Position numbers and translations under genes: made by a program. The notes below the pieces were generated by a model that saw only the letters and a program-made list of their open reading frames with translations, made no database searches and was not told where the DNA came from. A stretch of 64,000 bases of DNA from Ciona savignyi (Eukaryota; Chordata; Ascidiacea; Phlebobranchia; Cionidae), in NCBI GenBank assembly GCA_000149265.1, contig CH003106.1, forward strand, positions 366,634 to 430,633, in the 5' to 3' direction. Below are positions 1 to 11,817 of the stretch, in pieces; the first letter of the stretch is position 1, and each line of letters begins with the position of its first letter.

Positions 1-571
1 TCATGTTAAATCGGAATACTGTATATATATATATATCAGTTATGGTATTTTAACATGACAAAATTCAAAATGTAAGGCTTTATTTAATTTGTTTCTGCAA
101 GATTGGGTCCCTGAATTAACCAAACTTGTTTAACATTTTTAACTTAAAAGTATATACACTGGTTATATTTGTGCATGTCTAGACTACCTAATATCATTTT
201 GAATGTATTAAATCCATTGCAACATTTTTTTATTTTTGTGACCATAAAATGATCGGTCGCTGAGGTACCCCCTTTTTATTTATGAAGAGTTAAAGTTATT
301 TTAAAAGTTAAAAGTTTATTTCAAGTTGAAAAAACCTTTTATTTACAAATAAATACTGTTTTTATATCTTTAGTAAGTAGACTCACAATGTTGTACATAA
401 CTTATTACAAATTGAGTAATTAGTTTGTTGGGTATGATACTGTATAGCGAGATTTCTTTTCGGCAACTAAATTCTATTTATTTGTGACGTCATGCTCTTT
501 TTAGATTCCCGTTTATTTTTCGCGTTGTGATTGGTTTATTTTGTTGATTACGTGTTTTCCGGGGTTTTCCT

Positions 572-869
572 ATGTGGGCAAGTGCATGTGGGCAGATGAA
601 ATATACACTTCGACCCGAGTGGTTATCGAACTGCAAGACGAATCACTACGTAAGGTTTACGCAAGACTTAATTGGAAAAGAAATTAAAGATAGAAGATCC
701 GTGAATGATTGCATCAGGGAAATACAACGAGAAACTATGTCAGTGGAAAATTTCGACAAAATAAGAGTCGTAAAAAAGAATAACCTCTACTATAGCTTAG
801 ATAATAGGCGTCTGTATATTTTTAGAGTGCTTGAAGAACTCGGCTTAATGAAAAAGATATCTTCTAGAG
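572..869 (+). pseudogene. ParB/Srx-like domain gene, copy A, domain only, cut by a hAT-like insertion
   Basis: Only plus-strand member of the family. The frame opens at 572, but the ATG at 596 (MKYTLRPEW...) is the likelier start because the residues before it look unlike the family. The product keeps the family core: the RFTQDLIGKEI segment, then KIRVVKKNNLYYSLDNRR and LYIFRVLEELGL. After LMKKI the frame runs into a DNA transposon at 870. Reading across the element from one target duplication copy, the frame would stop within about five codons. This copy therefore seems to have had no DYDDSR repeats even before the insertion. Its N-terminus differs from the MNVIQVAPSDIRF start of copies B-I, so it may be an older lineage. 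Function is unknown. Expression is doubtful. Confidence 0.7.
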
Positions 870-1442
870 CAGGGGGCGGCAACCTTTTCATAGTCGCGGG
901 CCAAAACCAAACTCAACATGATCTCGGCGGGCCGTTGTAATTTTCTCAACTCCATATCAACTTGTCTACTTTTTGATAACATTTCAAGATTGCAAAATCA
1001 ATTAGAAAAATATATGTTTACTAGTATTATCTATCGTACAGGACTTTAGTTAGTAAAGAACACGAAGCAAACACATATTATGAAATAGCAAAAACGATGT
1101 CTGTTGTGTCATAATGTTTCATGTCATAATATGTGTCATGACGTCATAATGTCATAATATTACAATTGGATTGCTTCTACTCTCACTAATGCGCATGCCA
1201 ACAAACACACTTATTGCTTTCTCTCAAAGCATTTTCTTTGTCTGCACGCACACATTCTCAATAGACACGGTCAGACGCATTTTTTTATTATTGCCGCATA
1301 GATTTTTGAAATTTATCAACATCTAAGGTTGCAGATGACACAGTGGGCCGTATTCTATAATACTTTAGTAAGATGTCTCGGGCCGGATGATTTTGCTTGG
1401 CGGGCCGGATGCGGCCCGCAGGCCGTAGGTTGCCGACCCCTG
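870..1442. mobile_element. hAT-like non-autonomous element (MITE), 573 bp
   Basis: The left end begins CAGGGGGCGGCAACCTTTT and the right end finishes GGTTGCCGACCCCTG, an imperfect terminal inverted repeat of the CAGGGGTCGGCAACC type common in hAT elements. An 8-bp target duplication flanks it: TTCTAGAG at 862-869 and TTCTGGAG at 1443-1450, one mismatch. No transposase frame is visible inside, so it is non-autonomous. It sits just after the conserved domain of gene copy A. Confidence 0.85.
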
Positions 1443-2989
1443 TTCTGGAGGGAGTATTTAAACTAAAACAAACTTTTAGATATGTTAGGTAACATATGTT
1501 AAAACTCGAAATTAAATTAACTTAATTTTATAAAATTTATATGTTTAAATTGTCAGTACACTTACTATTAATTATTACCTTTACATTGATAAAAAGTTTA
1601 AACTCATGGACCGAAGAGCGTATATACTTTTAAACTAAACATTATGAACAAGGATGCAGCAGCTGTATCATTGGTTTGTTACTTGCACATGTACATACAT
1701 CCAAATAAGTTACAATCAAAATTTGTTTTACAAATGGTGGAGGTTGACACGTGATTGTTGATTAGACATTGTAAGTTCTTGTTGTGATTTTTGACGCACA
1801 AGACAGTGTTTTTTTTATTGTCTACTGATTTTCGATTTTCGGGATAATTAACAAGATATAACTGAAATCATAGAAATGGGGTGAAATGAGAAAAGAAATT
1901 AAGCATTTACTGAGGCTTTATTCGATCAAGTAAGTCCTCTAGTTTTTTTTTCCTGTGATTTCTTGAAGAAATAGAAATAAAACGCAAAGAGAGGTAGCTT
2001 TTCTTGCTAAAGGCAGCATATCTTATTTATTTTGAATACACACGTGATAGTTCAGCGAATAGAAGTTGACTTGCGCATTTACTCTCTTTGTTAGGCAAGT
2101 TACATTCTTTCTTAACATTCTCTGTACATTTCGTTCCACAAAAATAGTTTCAAGTTCACGAGCTACAGAGCTGTGTAAACTAATTTTTGATACATATCAC
2201 TGTTTTATTTAAAACAAAAATCCGGGAACTTCAATGCATTTTGATTCATTTTTTAAATATAAACAAAATAAAGTGAAATTTCAAGTAAAAATTGTAAAAA
2301 AATAACTAAATATAAAAAACAGTTGAAATATTACCTTATTGTAGGTAAACTATTAGTCAATCGAAATTTAATTTACATAGTATGTCGGCATACCAACAAT
2401 TAAATGACTTTAATGACTATTTTATTTGTGAATGCATCCAAATTTTTCAAATAATTTTCTTTACATCTAAAGCGGTGTTTATTAAAATTCAGATAATATA
2501 GGAAGTAAATTGTAGGAATGGAACTTGATTAAAGGTGAGGTGATTTATCAATCTTGGCATACTAAATATTAAATCATAGCTTAAACTATTAAAAAACTAT
2601 GATAATTTGAAAATAAACAAAATTAAAATACCTACAGAACAGCATGTTTGAATTAATGCGGATTGTCGGGAGTAAAAGAGTTAAAAAGAAACAATAAGGA
2701 AAATGATAAAAGCATAAAACTGTTGTTAAAACTGTAAACTAAATTATGCAGTAAATTATACCTGTCAGATTTACGAATATTTTACAACATATGCTTTAAA
2801 TTAAAGCAACATGTAAAGCGCAATAGTGAAATGAAGGTAAAATCCAAAAACATTTAGTCTTTCACGGGTTCGGGAAATTTCCCTAGTTTTAGAACGTACA
2901 TTTCTGTTTTACATTTTCGAAGTAGATCATGTTTTTTAACAATTCTTTAGGTTTCATTCAGATAAGATTGATTTCATTATCCCTGCTGG

Positions 2990-3940
2990 TATATGTCGGG
3001 GCGCCATGCAATGGCTATCACAATCATAATGCAGGAACAAATCTTCATTTTTTTGGGGTATTTGTGCAATAAAACTAAGCCCCCGTGCAGTAACACCAAG
3101 TTCAAAAAGGTTGAGCCAAGGGGAATTCCCAATGAGCGAAGCACGGTTTTTGATGCTCGTTCTACAACGCTGCTCATTTAAAGTCCAAAAACAAAGGCAA
3201 GCACTGAAACATATATTAACAAACAGAACAGCGATATTACTATTAGCACCAATACTTTGATTCGGTTAAAGCTAAACGAAATATTAAAATAATACAACAT
3301 TTGTAATTAAGCCAATAATATACAACGTAAAAAGTAATAGAGTCAATAATATACAAGGTTAAAAGTACGAAAACCAATTAAGCATTTAAAGAATGATACA
3401 GCAGCATCCTATTGTTACCCTCAGAGCTCATTTTCATGGGTTTTGATGGGAATCGCGAAATGCTTTGATAACTATTGCTACTGTTTGTCATATCAGGAAT
3501 ATGCACTGGTGGATTACTCGAATCTCTTAAAACTGGGGCGCCATGCCATGCCTGTCAAGCGTTTGACGAAGAAAAAAAGAAAAAAAAAAAAAAAAACCGA
3601 CAAAAACAATATGTGTCACATTTTTTCAAATGGGACCCATAACTATACAAGTCAAAAACGTGAAATTGCCATGGACAAATCATAGAAATGAAATATTATC
3701 AAAACTTAACCAACCATAAACAATCAATAAACTATAAAACTACTGCAGCGGTGCAGTACCACTTACGTTCAAATAGGCTGAGCTTAGGGGAATTCCCTAT
3801 GAGCGGAGCACTGTTTTGTTTACTCCTTCTGTGACGCTGTCGATACGCATTTAAAGTACAATAACGAAGGCGTTGAAACATATTAACAAACACAACGGGC
3901 AATAAAACTATTAGTTTTAATACATTGATTCGCTTAAAGC
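2990..3940. repeat. Fragments of the GTCAAACGTTTGAC-ended repeat and duplicated 3' flank of gene copy B
   Basis: 2990-3180 and 3530-3640 match units seen in the 7.6-9.0 kb array (ATGTCGGGGCG..CATGC, GTCAAGCGTTTGACGAA followed by an A-rich tract). From about 3700 the sequence is the conserved 3' flank of the minus-strand gene family (ACTGCAGCGGTGCAGTACCAC). The short frames here look incidental. Confidence 0.6.
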
Positions 3941-3941
3941 T

Positions 3942-4550
3942 TTACATAATATTTAAAAGATACAACATTTGTAATAAAGCCAAAAATATAAGAAAGTAAA
4001 ACAACGAAAAACCGTAATCACGAATTTTACCATAATCACGAGATTCCTCATAATCACGAGAGTCATCATAATCACGAAAGTCATTATAATCACGATAGTT
4101 GTCGTAAACACAAACGTCATCGTAGTCATAAGAGTTATGGTATTCATGTGAACCACGAGAGTCATCAAAGACATTATATGATGGAGAACCCGACACCAGT
4201 TTTGAATGCGATAATGTCTCTCCGTGACGACGCAAGAACACTGACCTTCCATTATTTTGGGTGGTAAATTTTTCTTCTTTAAAGCGCCCAGAATGCTTAA
4301 CTATAACTTGTATCTTTTTCAGTAAGCCGAGTTCTTCAAGCACTTTAAAAATATACAGACGCCGATTATCCAAGCTATAGTAGAGGTTATTCATTTTTAC
4401 GACTCTTATTTTGTCGAAATCTTCCACTGACATAGTTCCTCGTTGTATTTTTCTGATGCAATCATTCACGAATCTTTCATCTCTAAATTATTTTCCAATT
4501 GAGTCTTGCATAAATCTAATGTCAGAAGGTGCTACTTGAATAACATTCAT
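3942..4550 (-). pseudogene. ParB/Srx-like DYDDSR-repeat gene, copy B (nonsense codon)
   Basis: The family ATG is at 4548-4550 (MNVIQVAPSDIRFMQDSIGK). Codon 21, GAA (Glu) in copies D, E and G-I, is TAA here, so translation from the family start stops after 20 residues. The rest stays open for 175 residues: the domain core (KIRVVKMNNLYYSLDNRR), the RSVFLRRHGETLSHSKLV linker, a short DYDD/DYRDY acidic-basic repeat, and a hydrophobic end (FYFLIFLALLQMLYLL) that could span a membrane. A later in-frame ATG might start a shorter protein. The gene is intronless. Compared with copy I, an internal deletion joins the repeat directly to the hydrophobic tail. Not known to me as a named gene. Confidence 0.7.
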
Positions 4551-5970
4551 GTTGCTGAGCTTATACCCACAGAGCTACAATATATCGTTCTGTGTCTGTT
4601 CGAAACGTAGCAACTGACTTTACCTATAAACCCACGGACGCATCGCCAGTACGCTTTTATAGTGTTCATTATGGGTCTACATATTGTTTTTTTTGTGTGA
4701 TGTTTGTTATTTTTTCAAACGCTTTGACAGAGCTGTTTTGTTAGTTTGAAATTATCAAGAACTTGATTTTACCGATTTGGTGTTTAATGTCCCAATAGAA
4801 TTCCGCTGGAATCATCACCTATAATGTTTAGTTTCTGCATATCTACCCCCTGTTGTATAACAAATGAAAATGTTTCATTGAGATTCCACTACTGCTTTTG
4901 GTAGATGTCGGAGCGATATGCCACGTATGTCAAACGTTAGACGAAAAATAAAATAAAAAAAGTAAATGCAAAATAGTATTTCTTATGTTACGGAAGCACT
5001 AAGTAAAGATGACGCACTTTTTCCAATTAATTTATTTGGTATTAAGCGTAACTAAAAAAAGCATAAAAGAATGCGATACATTATAAAAAGGAAAATGGAA
5101 AACTTTACTACAAAAAATACTTAACAATTGCGCGTCCGTTAATTCCTTGACGATTAACTCAGGGCAGGTTTTAGGCCGATTTGACCGATTAGATCAAATT
5201 GGGCCCCGCACCTTGAAGGGGCCCCGCGCTAGCGGGGGTCTTTCTGTATTACGAGGTTTAAAATACCACTGAAATGTAAAATAAAAAGTGAAATAATATT
5301 TTTTCTCATAATATCAATTTGTTATGCATCGTAACTAAGTCAAATTTATATTTCTGTGTCTGTCTGTTACGTCATAATGAATATGGTTGATAAACAATAT
5401 AGATAAGTTTGGAAGTAAAACAATATAATATCGTAAATAAGCATCCATATTACCTTTAATTTATTTTATGACAAGTATTAAATGTCTATTTTTGTAGTTT
5501 GTATGTACTGCTGGTATGTATTTTATGATATATAAATACCCATAAATTTTGCTATGAACAGTAGGGGCCCCGCCATCACATTTCTAATTGGGCCCCGCGG
5601 TTCCTAGCACCGGGCCTGGATTAACTCCTTACCAAATAAAATTCTGCTTCCACGCAACCGAAGTCGAAAAGCACTATACAAGTCAAAAACGTGAAATTGC
5701 CAAGGACATATCATAGAAATAAATATTTACCAAAAATCAAATAACCATATACAATCAATAAATCATAAAACCACTGCAGCGGTGCAGTACCACTTACGTT
5801 CAAATAGGCTGAGTTTAGGGGAATTCCCTATGAGCGGAGCACTGTTTTGTTTGCTCGTTCTGTGACGCTGTCGATGCGCATTTAAAGTCCAATAACAAAG
5901 GCGTTGAAACTTATTAACAAACACAACAACAATAATAGTATTAGTTGAAAACATTGATTCGCGTAATGCT
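4551..5970. repeat. Upstream flank of copy B, repeat fragments, and 3' flank of copy C
   Basis: 4551-4760 is the conserved upstream flank of the gene family (ACGATATATTGTAGCTCTGTG on the minus strand, a TATA-like stretch close to the ATG). 4840-4960 is a palindrome-ended repeat unit. 5160-5610 is a GGGGCCCCG-bearing stretch not seen in the other family flanks, probably a small insertion. From about 5680 the 3' flank of copy C begins. No gene seen. Confidence 0.5.
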
Positions 5971-6579
5971 TTACATATTTTTTAAAAGATACAACATTTG
6001 TAATAAAGCCAATAATATAAGAAAGTAAAACAACGAAAAACCGTAATCACGAATTTTACCATAATAACGAGATTCCTCATAATCACGAGAGTAATCATAA
6101 TCACGAAAGTCATCATAATCACGATAGTTGTCGTAAACACAAACGTCATCGTAGTCATAAGAGTTATGGTATTCATGTGAACCACGAGAGTCACCAAATA
6201 CATTATATGATCTAGAACCCGACACCAGTTTTGAATACGATAATGTCTCTCCGTGACGACGCAAGAATACTGACCTTCCATTATTTTGCGTGGTAAATTT
6301 TTCTTCTTTAAAGCGCCCAGAATGCTTAACTATAACTTGTATCTTTTTAAGTAAGCCGAGTTCTTCAAGCACTTTAAAAATATACAGACGCCGATTATCC
6401 AAGCTATAGTAGAGGTTATTCTTTTTTACGACTCTTATTTTGTGAAAATTTTCCACTGACATAGTTTGTCGTTGTATTTTTCTGATGCAATCATTAACGG
6501 ATCTTTCATCTCTAAATTCTTTTTCAATTGAGTCTTGCATAAATCTAAAGTCGGAAGGTTCTACTTAAATAACAATCAT
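5971..6579 (-). pseudogene. ParB/Srx-like DYDDSR-repeat gene, copy C (nonsense at codon 5)
   Basis: The family start at 6577-6579 is present, but codon 5 (Gln in the intact copies) is TAA. From the internal ATG at 6540 (MQDSIEKEFRDERS) a frame of 189 residues is open. It has the core YYSLDNRRLYIF, the basic RRHGETLSYSKL linker, DYDD-type repeats and the hydrophobic LLALLQMLYLL tail. If that ATG is used, the first 13 residues are lost but the domain core remains. Copies B and C are about 2.03 kb apart and share both flanks, so they arose by tandem duplication. Function unknown. Confidence 0.65.
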
Positions 6580-7560
6580 GTTGCTGAGCTTATACCCACA
6601 GAGCTACAATATATCGTTCTGTGTCTGTTCGAAACGTAGCAACTGACTTTACCTATAAACCCACGGACGCATCGCCAGTACGCTTTTATAGTGTTCATTA
6701 TGGGTCTACATATTGTTTTTTTTTGTGTGATGTTTGTTATTTTTTCAAACGCTTTGACAGAGCTGTTTTGTTAGTTTGAAATTATCAAGAACTTGATTTT
6801 ACCGATTTGGTGTTTAAAGTCCCAATGGAATTCCCCTGGAATCATCACCTATAATTTTTAGTTTCTGCATATCTACCCCCTGTTGTATAACAAATGAAAA
6901 TGTTTCATTGCGATTCCACTACTGCTTTTGGTTGATGTTGGAGCGATATGCCACGTATGTCAAACGTTAGACGAAAAATAAAATAAAAAAGTAATTGCAA
7001 AATAGTATTTCTTATGTTACGGAAGCACACAGCAAAGATGACGCACTTTTTCCAATTACTTTATATGGTATCAAGCGGTAACTAAAAAAAAGCATAAAGG
7101 AATGCGAGACATTATAAAAAGGAAAAATGGAAAACTTTACTACAAAAAATACTTTAACAATTGCGCGGCCGTTAATTCCTTGACGATTCACTTCTTACCA
7201 AATAAAATTCTGTTTCCACGCAACCGAAGTCGAAAAGAACTAGAAGAGTGCCAACCACGTGTTTAACCACCACTATTTGTAAAACACATCGTTGTTTGCC
7301 ATATATTCATTCTACAGGGTCCCTAACCACAATTTGTATTTTATACACCGAGTATATTAGTTTGGTTTCTGCAAGCATAAACGCATGGGTCCCATAGTTA
7401 ACCAACCATTATTTTCCATTTTCCATGTGCAGTTAAACAAAAGATAAACGTCTTAAATTTACGAACATTTCACCACAAATGTTTTAAATAAAAACTTCTT
7501 TTCAAGCGCTGTAGTGAAATGAAGCAAAATTCCCAAAACAGTCCGATTTATTTTGTCATG
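6580..7560. repeat. Upstream flank of copy C, duplicated near 15460-15960
   Basis: 6740-7240 recurs almost identically at 15459-15960, straight after the 100-N gap. It contains a palindrome-ended repeat unit (GTCAAACGTTAGACGAAAAA near 6960) and the AAATACTTTAACAATTGCGCG segment found upstream of most copies. No gene seen. Confidence 0.65.
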
Positions 7561-9060
7561 GTTTCAGGAAATTCCCAGGGGTTTAGTAGATAAGTTTCTG
7601 TTTTTATAAGTGACTTATGTTATGTAACAATTCTTAAAGTTTTAATCTGATTTGTAGACAGCTTATTAGAGATGTCAGTGCGATATGGCATGTCTGTTAC
7701 AATCGTAATTCAGGAACATATCTTCGTTTTCAAGGAAATTACCCTAAGTAAGAGTTTTCTTTTTTTAATTGGCACAGAATGTCTAATGGTCTTACATTTC
7801 ACCGAATCTGATTAAAATTAGAGCAGCCGTTCAACCGCTATGCCCCCCAAAAGCTAATTTATTAGAAAAAAAACGTTTTGGTTTTTAACGACTTATGGGA
7901 TTTCCCCTGAATTCATTACCTAAAATTTTGGTCTCTGCATATCTAAACCCATGTTGTCTTACAAATGTCCAATTTTCATTGCGATTTCATTACTTCTTTT
8001 GGTAGATGTAGGGGCGACATGGCATGCTTGTCACAATCATGATTTGAGAACATATCCTATTTTTTGGGGTATTTTCCTAGGTAATTTTATTATTTCTTCT
8101 AAGTGATAAATCAGTGACTAATGCACTAACATTCCACAAAATTTGATTCAAATTGTAACGACCGTTCAAGCGCTATGCCCAAAAAACGCTAATTTTTTTG
8201 AAAAAAAAACGTTTTGATTTTTAACATCCTAGGGGAATTTCCCTTGATTTATTACCCAAAATTTTGGTTTCGGCATATCTAAACCATGTTGTCTAAAAAA
8301 TGTCCAATTTTCATTGCGATTACATTACTCCTTCTGGTATATGTTGGGGCGACATGGCATGCCTGTCACAATCATAATTTCAGTACAAAATCGAATTTTT
8401 TAGGGTATTTCCCTAGGTAAATTTTTTATTTCTTTTAAGTGTTAAATCATTGGCTTACACAGTTACTTTTCACCAAATATGGTTCAAATTGGAACAGCCG
8501 TTCAAGCGCTAAGCCACAAAAAGCTAAAAATTTTATAAAAACACCGTTTTGGTTTTTAACCACCCAGGGGAATTCCCCTTGATTTATTACCCAAAAGTTT
8601 GGTTTCTGCATATCTTAACCATGTTGTCTAAAAATTGTCAGTGCGATATAATTACCCCTTCTGATAGATGTCGGAGCCACAAGCCACGCCTGTCACAATC
8701 ATGATTGAGAACAAAATCTTGTTTTTTAGGGTATTTTCCTGGATATTTTTTGTATTTCTTTAAAGTGTTATATCAGTTGCTAATGTTCTTACATTATACC
8801 AAATCTAACTAAAATTAAAGTAGTCGTTCAAACCCTTTGCTCATAAAAGCTAATTTTTTAGATAAAAATACCATTTTGGTTGTTCACCTTCCAGGGGAAT
8901 TAACTTGGCAAAATTACTCAAAATATTGGTTTTTGCATATCTAGATCATGTGCGCTAACAAATGTTAAAGTTTCATTGCAATTCCAACAGCCCTTCTGGT
9001 AGATGTCGGAGCCACAAGCCATGCCTGTCAAACCTTTAACAAAAAAAAAACGGACAAAAA
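7560..9060. repeat. Diverged tandem array, unit about 330 bp
   Basis: Four to five units follow each other. Landmarks recur near 7900, 8232, 8568 and 8893 (GGGAATTCCCCTTGATTTATTACC type), each followed by GGTTTCTGCATATCTA..CATGTTGTCTA, then the ATGTCGGGGCGACATGGCATG type, then GGGTATTTCCCTAGG. Spacing is 325-336 bp and units differ by many substitutions. Single units of the same family are scattered across 3-43 kb. No coding potential seen. Confidence 0.75.
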
Positions 9061-9404
9061 CAATATGTGTCCCATTTTTCCAAAGGGGACCCATAACTAT
9101 ACAAGTCAAAAACGTGAAATTGCCAAGGACAAATCATAGAAATAAATATTTACCAAAAATCAAATAACCATATTCAATCAATAAACCATTAAACTACTGC
9201 AGCGGTGCAGTACCACTTACGTTCAAATAGGCTGAGCTTAGGGGAATTCCCATTGAGCAGAGCACTGTTTTGTTTTCTCGTTCTGTGACGCTGACGACGC
9301 GCATTTAAGGTCCAATAACAAAGGCGTTGAAACTTATTAACAAACACAACGACAATAATACTATTAGTTACATACATTGATTCGCTTAAAGCTTTACATA
9401 ATAT

Positions 9405-10076
9405 TTAAAAGAAACAACATTTGTATAATAAAGCCAATAATATAAGAAAGTAAAACAACGAAAAACCGTAATCACAAATTTTACCATAATCACGAGATTC
9501 CTCATAATCACGAGAGTCATCATAATCACGAAAGTCATCATAATCACGAAAATCATCATAGTTACGAAAGTCGTCGTAAATACAAACGTCATCGTAATCA
9601 CGAGAGTCATCATAATCACGATAGTTGTCGTAAACCCAAATGTCATCGTAGTCATAAGAGTTACGATATTCATGTGAACCACGAGAGTCATCGAAGACAT
9701 TATATGATCTAGAACCCGACACCAGTTTTGAATGCGATAATGTCTCTCCGTGACGACGCAAAAACACTGACCTTCCATTATTTTGCGTGGTAAATTTTTC
9801 TTCATCAAAGCACCGAGAATGCTTAACTATAACTTGTATCTTTTTCAGTAAGCCGAGTTCTTCAAGCACTCTAAAAATATACAGACGCCGATTATCCAAG
9901 CTATAGTAGAGGTTATTCTTTTTTACGACTCTTATTTTGTCGAAATCTTCTACTGACACAATTCCTTGTTGTATTTTTCTGATGCAATCATTCACGGATC
10001 TTCCATCTCTAAATTCTTTTCCAATTGAGTCTTGCATAAATCTGATGTCAGAAGGTGCTACTTGAATAACATTCAT
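9405..10076 (-). CDS. ParB/Srx-like DYDDSR-repeat protein, copy D (intact frame, 223 aa)
   Basis: Unbroken from the family ATG. Residues about 9-80 form the conserved domain: DIRFMQDSIGKEF, DKIRVVKKNNLYY, SLDNRRLYIFRVLEELG. A strand of the IRV-x-YYSLDNRR-L type followed by a helix recalls ParB/sulfiredoxin-fold proteins; this is a resemblance by eye, not a search result. A basic linker (RRHGETLSHSKL) follows, then some eleven DYDDSR/DYDDFR-like hexapeptides and a hydrophobic tail (FSLFYFLILLALL). It is intronless, with a TATA-like stretch shortly upstream. A second frame across the same repeat is also open for 140 residues because the 18-bp unit lacks stops. No named homologue known to me; host gene or degenerate mobile-element gene both remain possible. 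Confidence 0.7.
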   Translation of the reverse strand: MNVIQVAPSDIRFMQDSIGKEFRDGRSVNDCIRKIQQGIVSVEDFDKIRVVKKNNLYYSLDNRRLYIFRVLEELGLLKKIQVIVKHSRCFDEEKFTTQNNGRSVFLRRHGETLSHSKLVSGSRSYNVFDDSRGSHEYRNSYDYDDIWVYDNYRDYDDSRDYDDVCIYDDFRNYDDFRDYDDFRDYDDSRDYEESRDYGKICDYGFSLFYFLILLALLYKCCFF

Positions 10077-10202
10077 GTTGCTGAGCTTATGAGCACAGAG
10101 CTAGTATACATCGTTCTGTGACTGTTCCACCGTAGCAACTAACTTCCAAATAAACCAACCGACGCATGACCATTGTGCCTTTAGTATTCATTATGGGTTA
10201 AA

Positions 10203-11790
10203 TCATGTTAAATCGGAATACTGTATATATATATTTCAGTTATGGTATTTTAACATGACAAAATTCAAAATGTGAGGCTTTATTTAATTTGTTTCTGCAA
10301 GATTGGGTCCCTGGATTAACCAAACTTGTTTAACATTTTTAATTTTAAAGTATATACACTGGTTATATTTGTGCATGTCTAGACTACCTAATATCATTTT
10401 GAATGTAATAAATCCATTGCAACATTTTTTATTTTTGTGACCATAAAATAAGTGGTCGCTGAGGTACCCCCTTTTTATTTATGAAGAGTTAAAGTTATTT
10501 TAAAAGTTAAAAGTTTATTTCAAGTTGAAACACCTTTTATTTACAAATAAATACTGTTTTTATATCTTTAGTAAGTAGACTTACAAGGTTGTACATAACT
10601 TATTACAAATTGAGTAATTAGTTTGTTGGATATGATACTGTATAGCGAGATTTCTTTTCGGCCACTAAATTCTATTTATTTGTGACGTCATGCTCTTTTT
10701 AGATTCCCTTTTTAGATGTTAGGTAACATTGGGTAGATATGTTAAAACTCAAAATTTAGGGTTTTACCCCTAGGAAAACACTTTTTTGGCATTTTAGTTT
10801 TATGTATCATAGCGACCAACTTAATTTTATAAAATTTATATGTTTAAATTGTCAGTACACTTACTATTAATTATTACCTTTACATTGATAAAAAGTTTAA
10901 ACTCATGGACCGAAGAGCGTATATACTTTTAAACTAAACATTATGAACAAGGATGCAGCAGCTGTATCATTGGTTTGTTACTTGCACATGTACATACATC
11001 GAATTTACACGTCACTAATTCAGCGAATAGAAATCGTGTTGACTCGCGCATTTACTCTCTTTGTTGGGCAAGTTACACTCTCTGTAAATTTCGTCACGTT
11101 GGGATAAGAGACAAAGCATTGGTGACGTTTTCGCTACAGGTGGTAGAACCGTAGAATACCATATAAGAACTATAGAAATAGTAGAACCACAAAAATAGTT
11201 TTAAGTGCACGAGCTTAAGAGCTGTGTATACTAATTTTTAATACATATCACTGATTTATTTAAAAAAACATTTCGGATACTTTAATGCATTTTGGTTCAT
11301 GTTTTAAGTGTAAACACAATAAATAAAATTTCAATTAGAAATTGTATAAAAAATAACTAAATATGAAAATACAGTTAAAATATTTTCTTGTAGGTAAACT
11401 ATTAGTCAATCAAAATTGTTATTTCCATAGCGTTTAGGCATACCAACAATTAATGACTATTTCATTTGTAAATGCATCCAAATTTTTAAATAATTGTCTC
11501 TACATCTAAAGCGGTGTTATTTATAATTTAGATAATATAAGATTAAATTGTAGAAATGGAACTTGATTGAGGGTGAGGTGATTTATCATTCTTGGCATAC
11601 TTAATATTAAATTGTAGCACAAACTTTTAAAAAACTATGATAATTTAAAAATAAAGAAAATTAAAAAACCTGCAGTACAGCATGTTCGAATTAATGCGGA
11701 TTGTCGGGAGTAAAAGAGCTAAAAAGAAACAATAAGGAAACAAGATAACGGCATTAAACTGTTAAAACCGTAAACTAAAATATGCGGTTA
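10203..11790. repeat. Duplicated block L, copy 2
   Basis: Nearly identical to 19405-21000 and clearly related to 1-2760. With the LINE that follows, it forms a tandem duplication whose period is close to 9.2 kb (for example 11818 against 21027). It lacks the copy A gene and hAT insertion found in block L copy 1. No coding region seen. Confidence 0.85.
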
Positions 11791-11817
11791 AAATATACTT
11801 GTAAAGCGGCAGCTTTT

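Larger units (their letters stand above)
1..2760. repeat. Duplicated block L, copy 1
   Basis: AT-rich non-coding block that recurs near 10203-11790 and 19405-21000. The shared opening runs from the TCATGTTAAATCGGAATACT start through a TATA run, and later shared stretches include the AAACTCATGGACCGAAGAGCG segment near 1600. Copy 1 is the most diverged. It carries about 960 extra bases (roughly 510-1470) holding gene copy A and a hAT-like element, and another insertion of about 330 bases near 1705-2040. Apart from these I see no gene in it. The flanking similarity indicates segmental duplication rather than independent transposition. Confidence 0.75.

Noticed and set aside
9386..9808. Minus-strand 140-residue frame overlapping copy D
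   Set aside because: Alternative-frame reading of the same minisatellite. It lacks the conserved domain, though its last residues match the ancestral tail.
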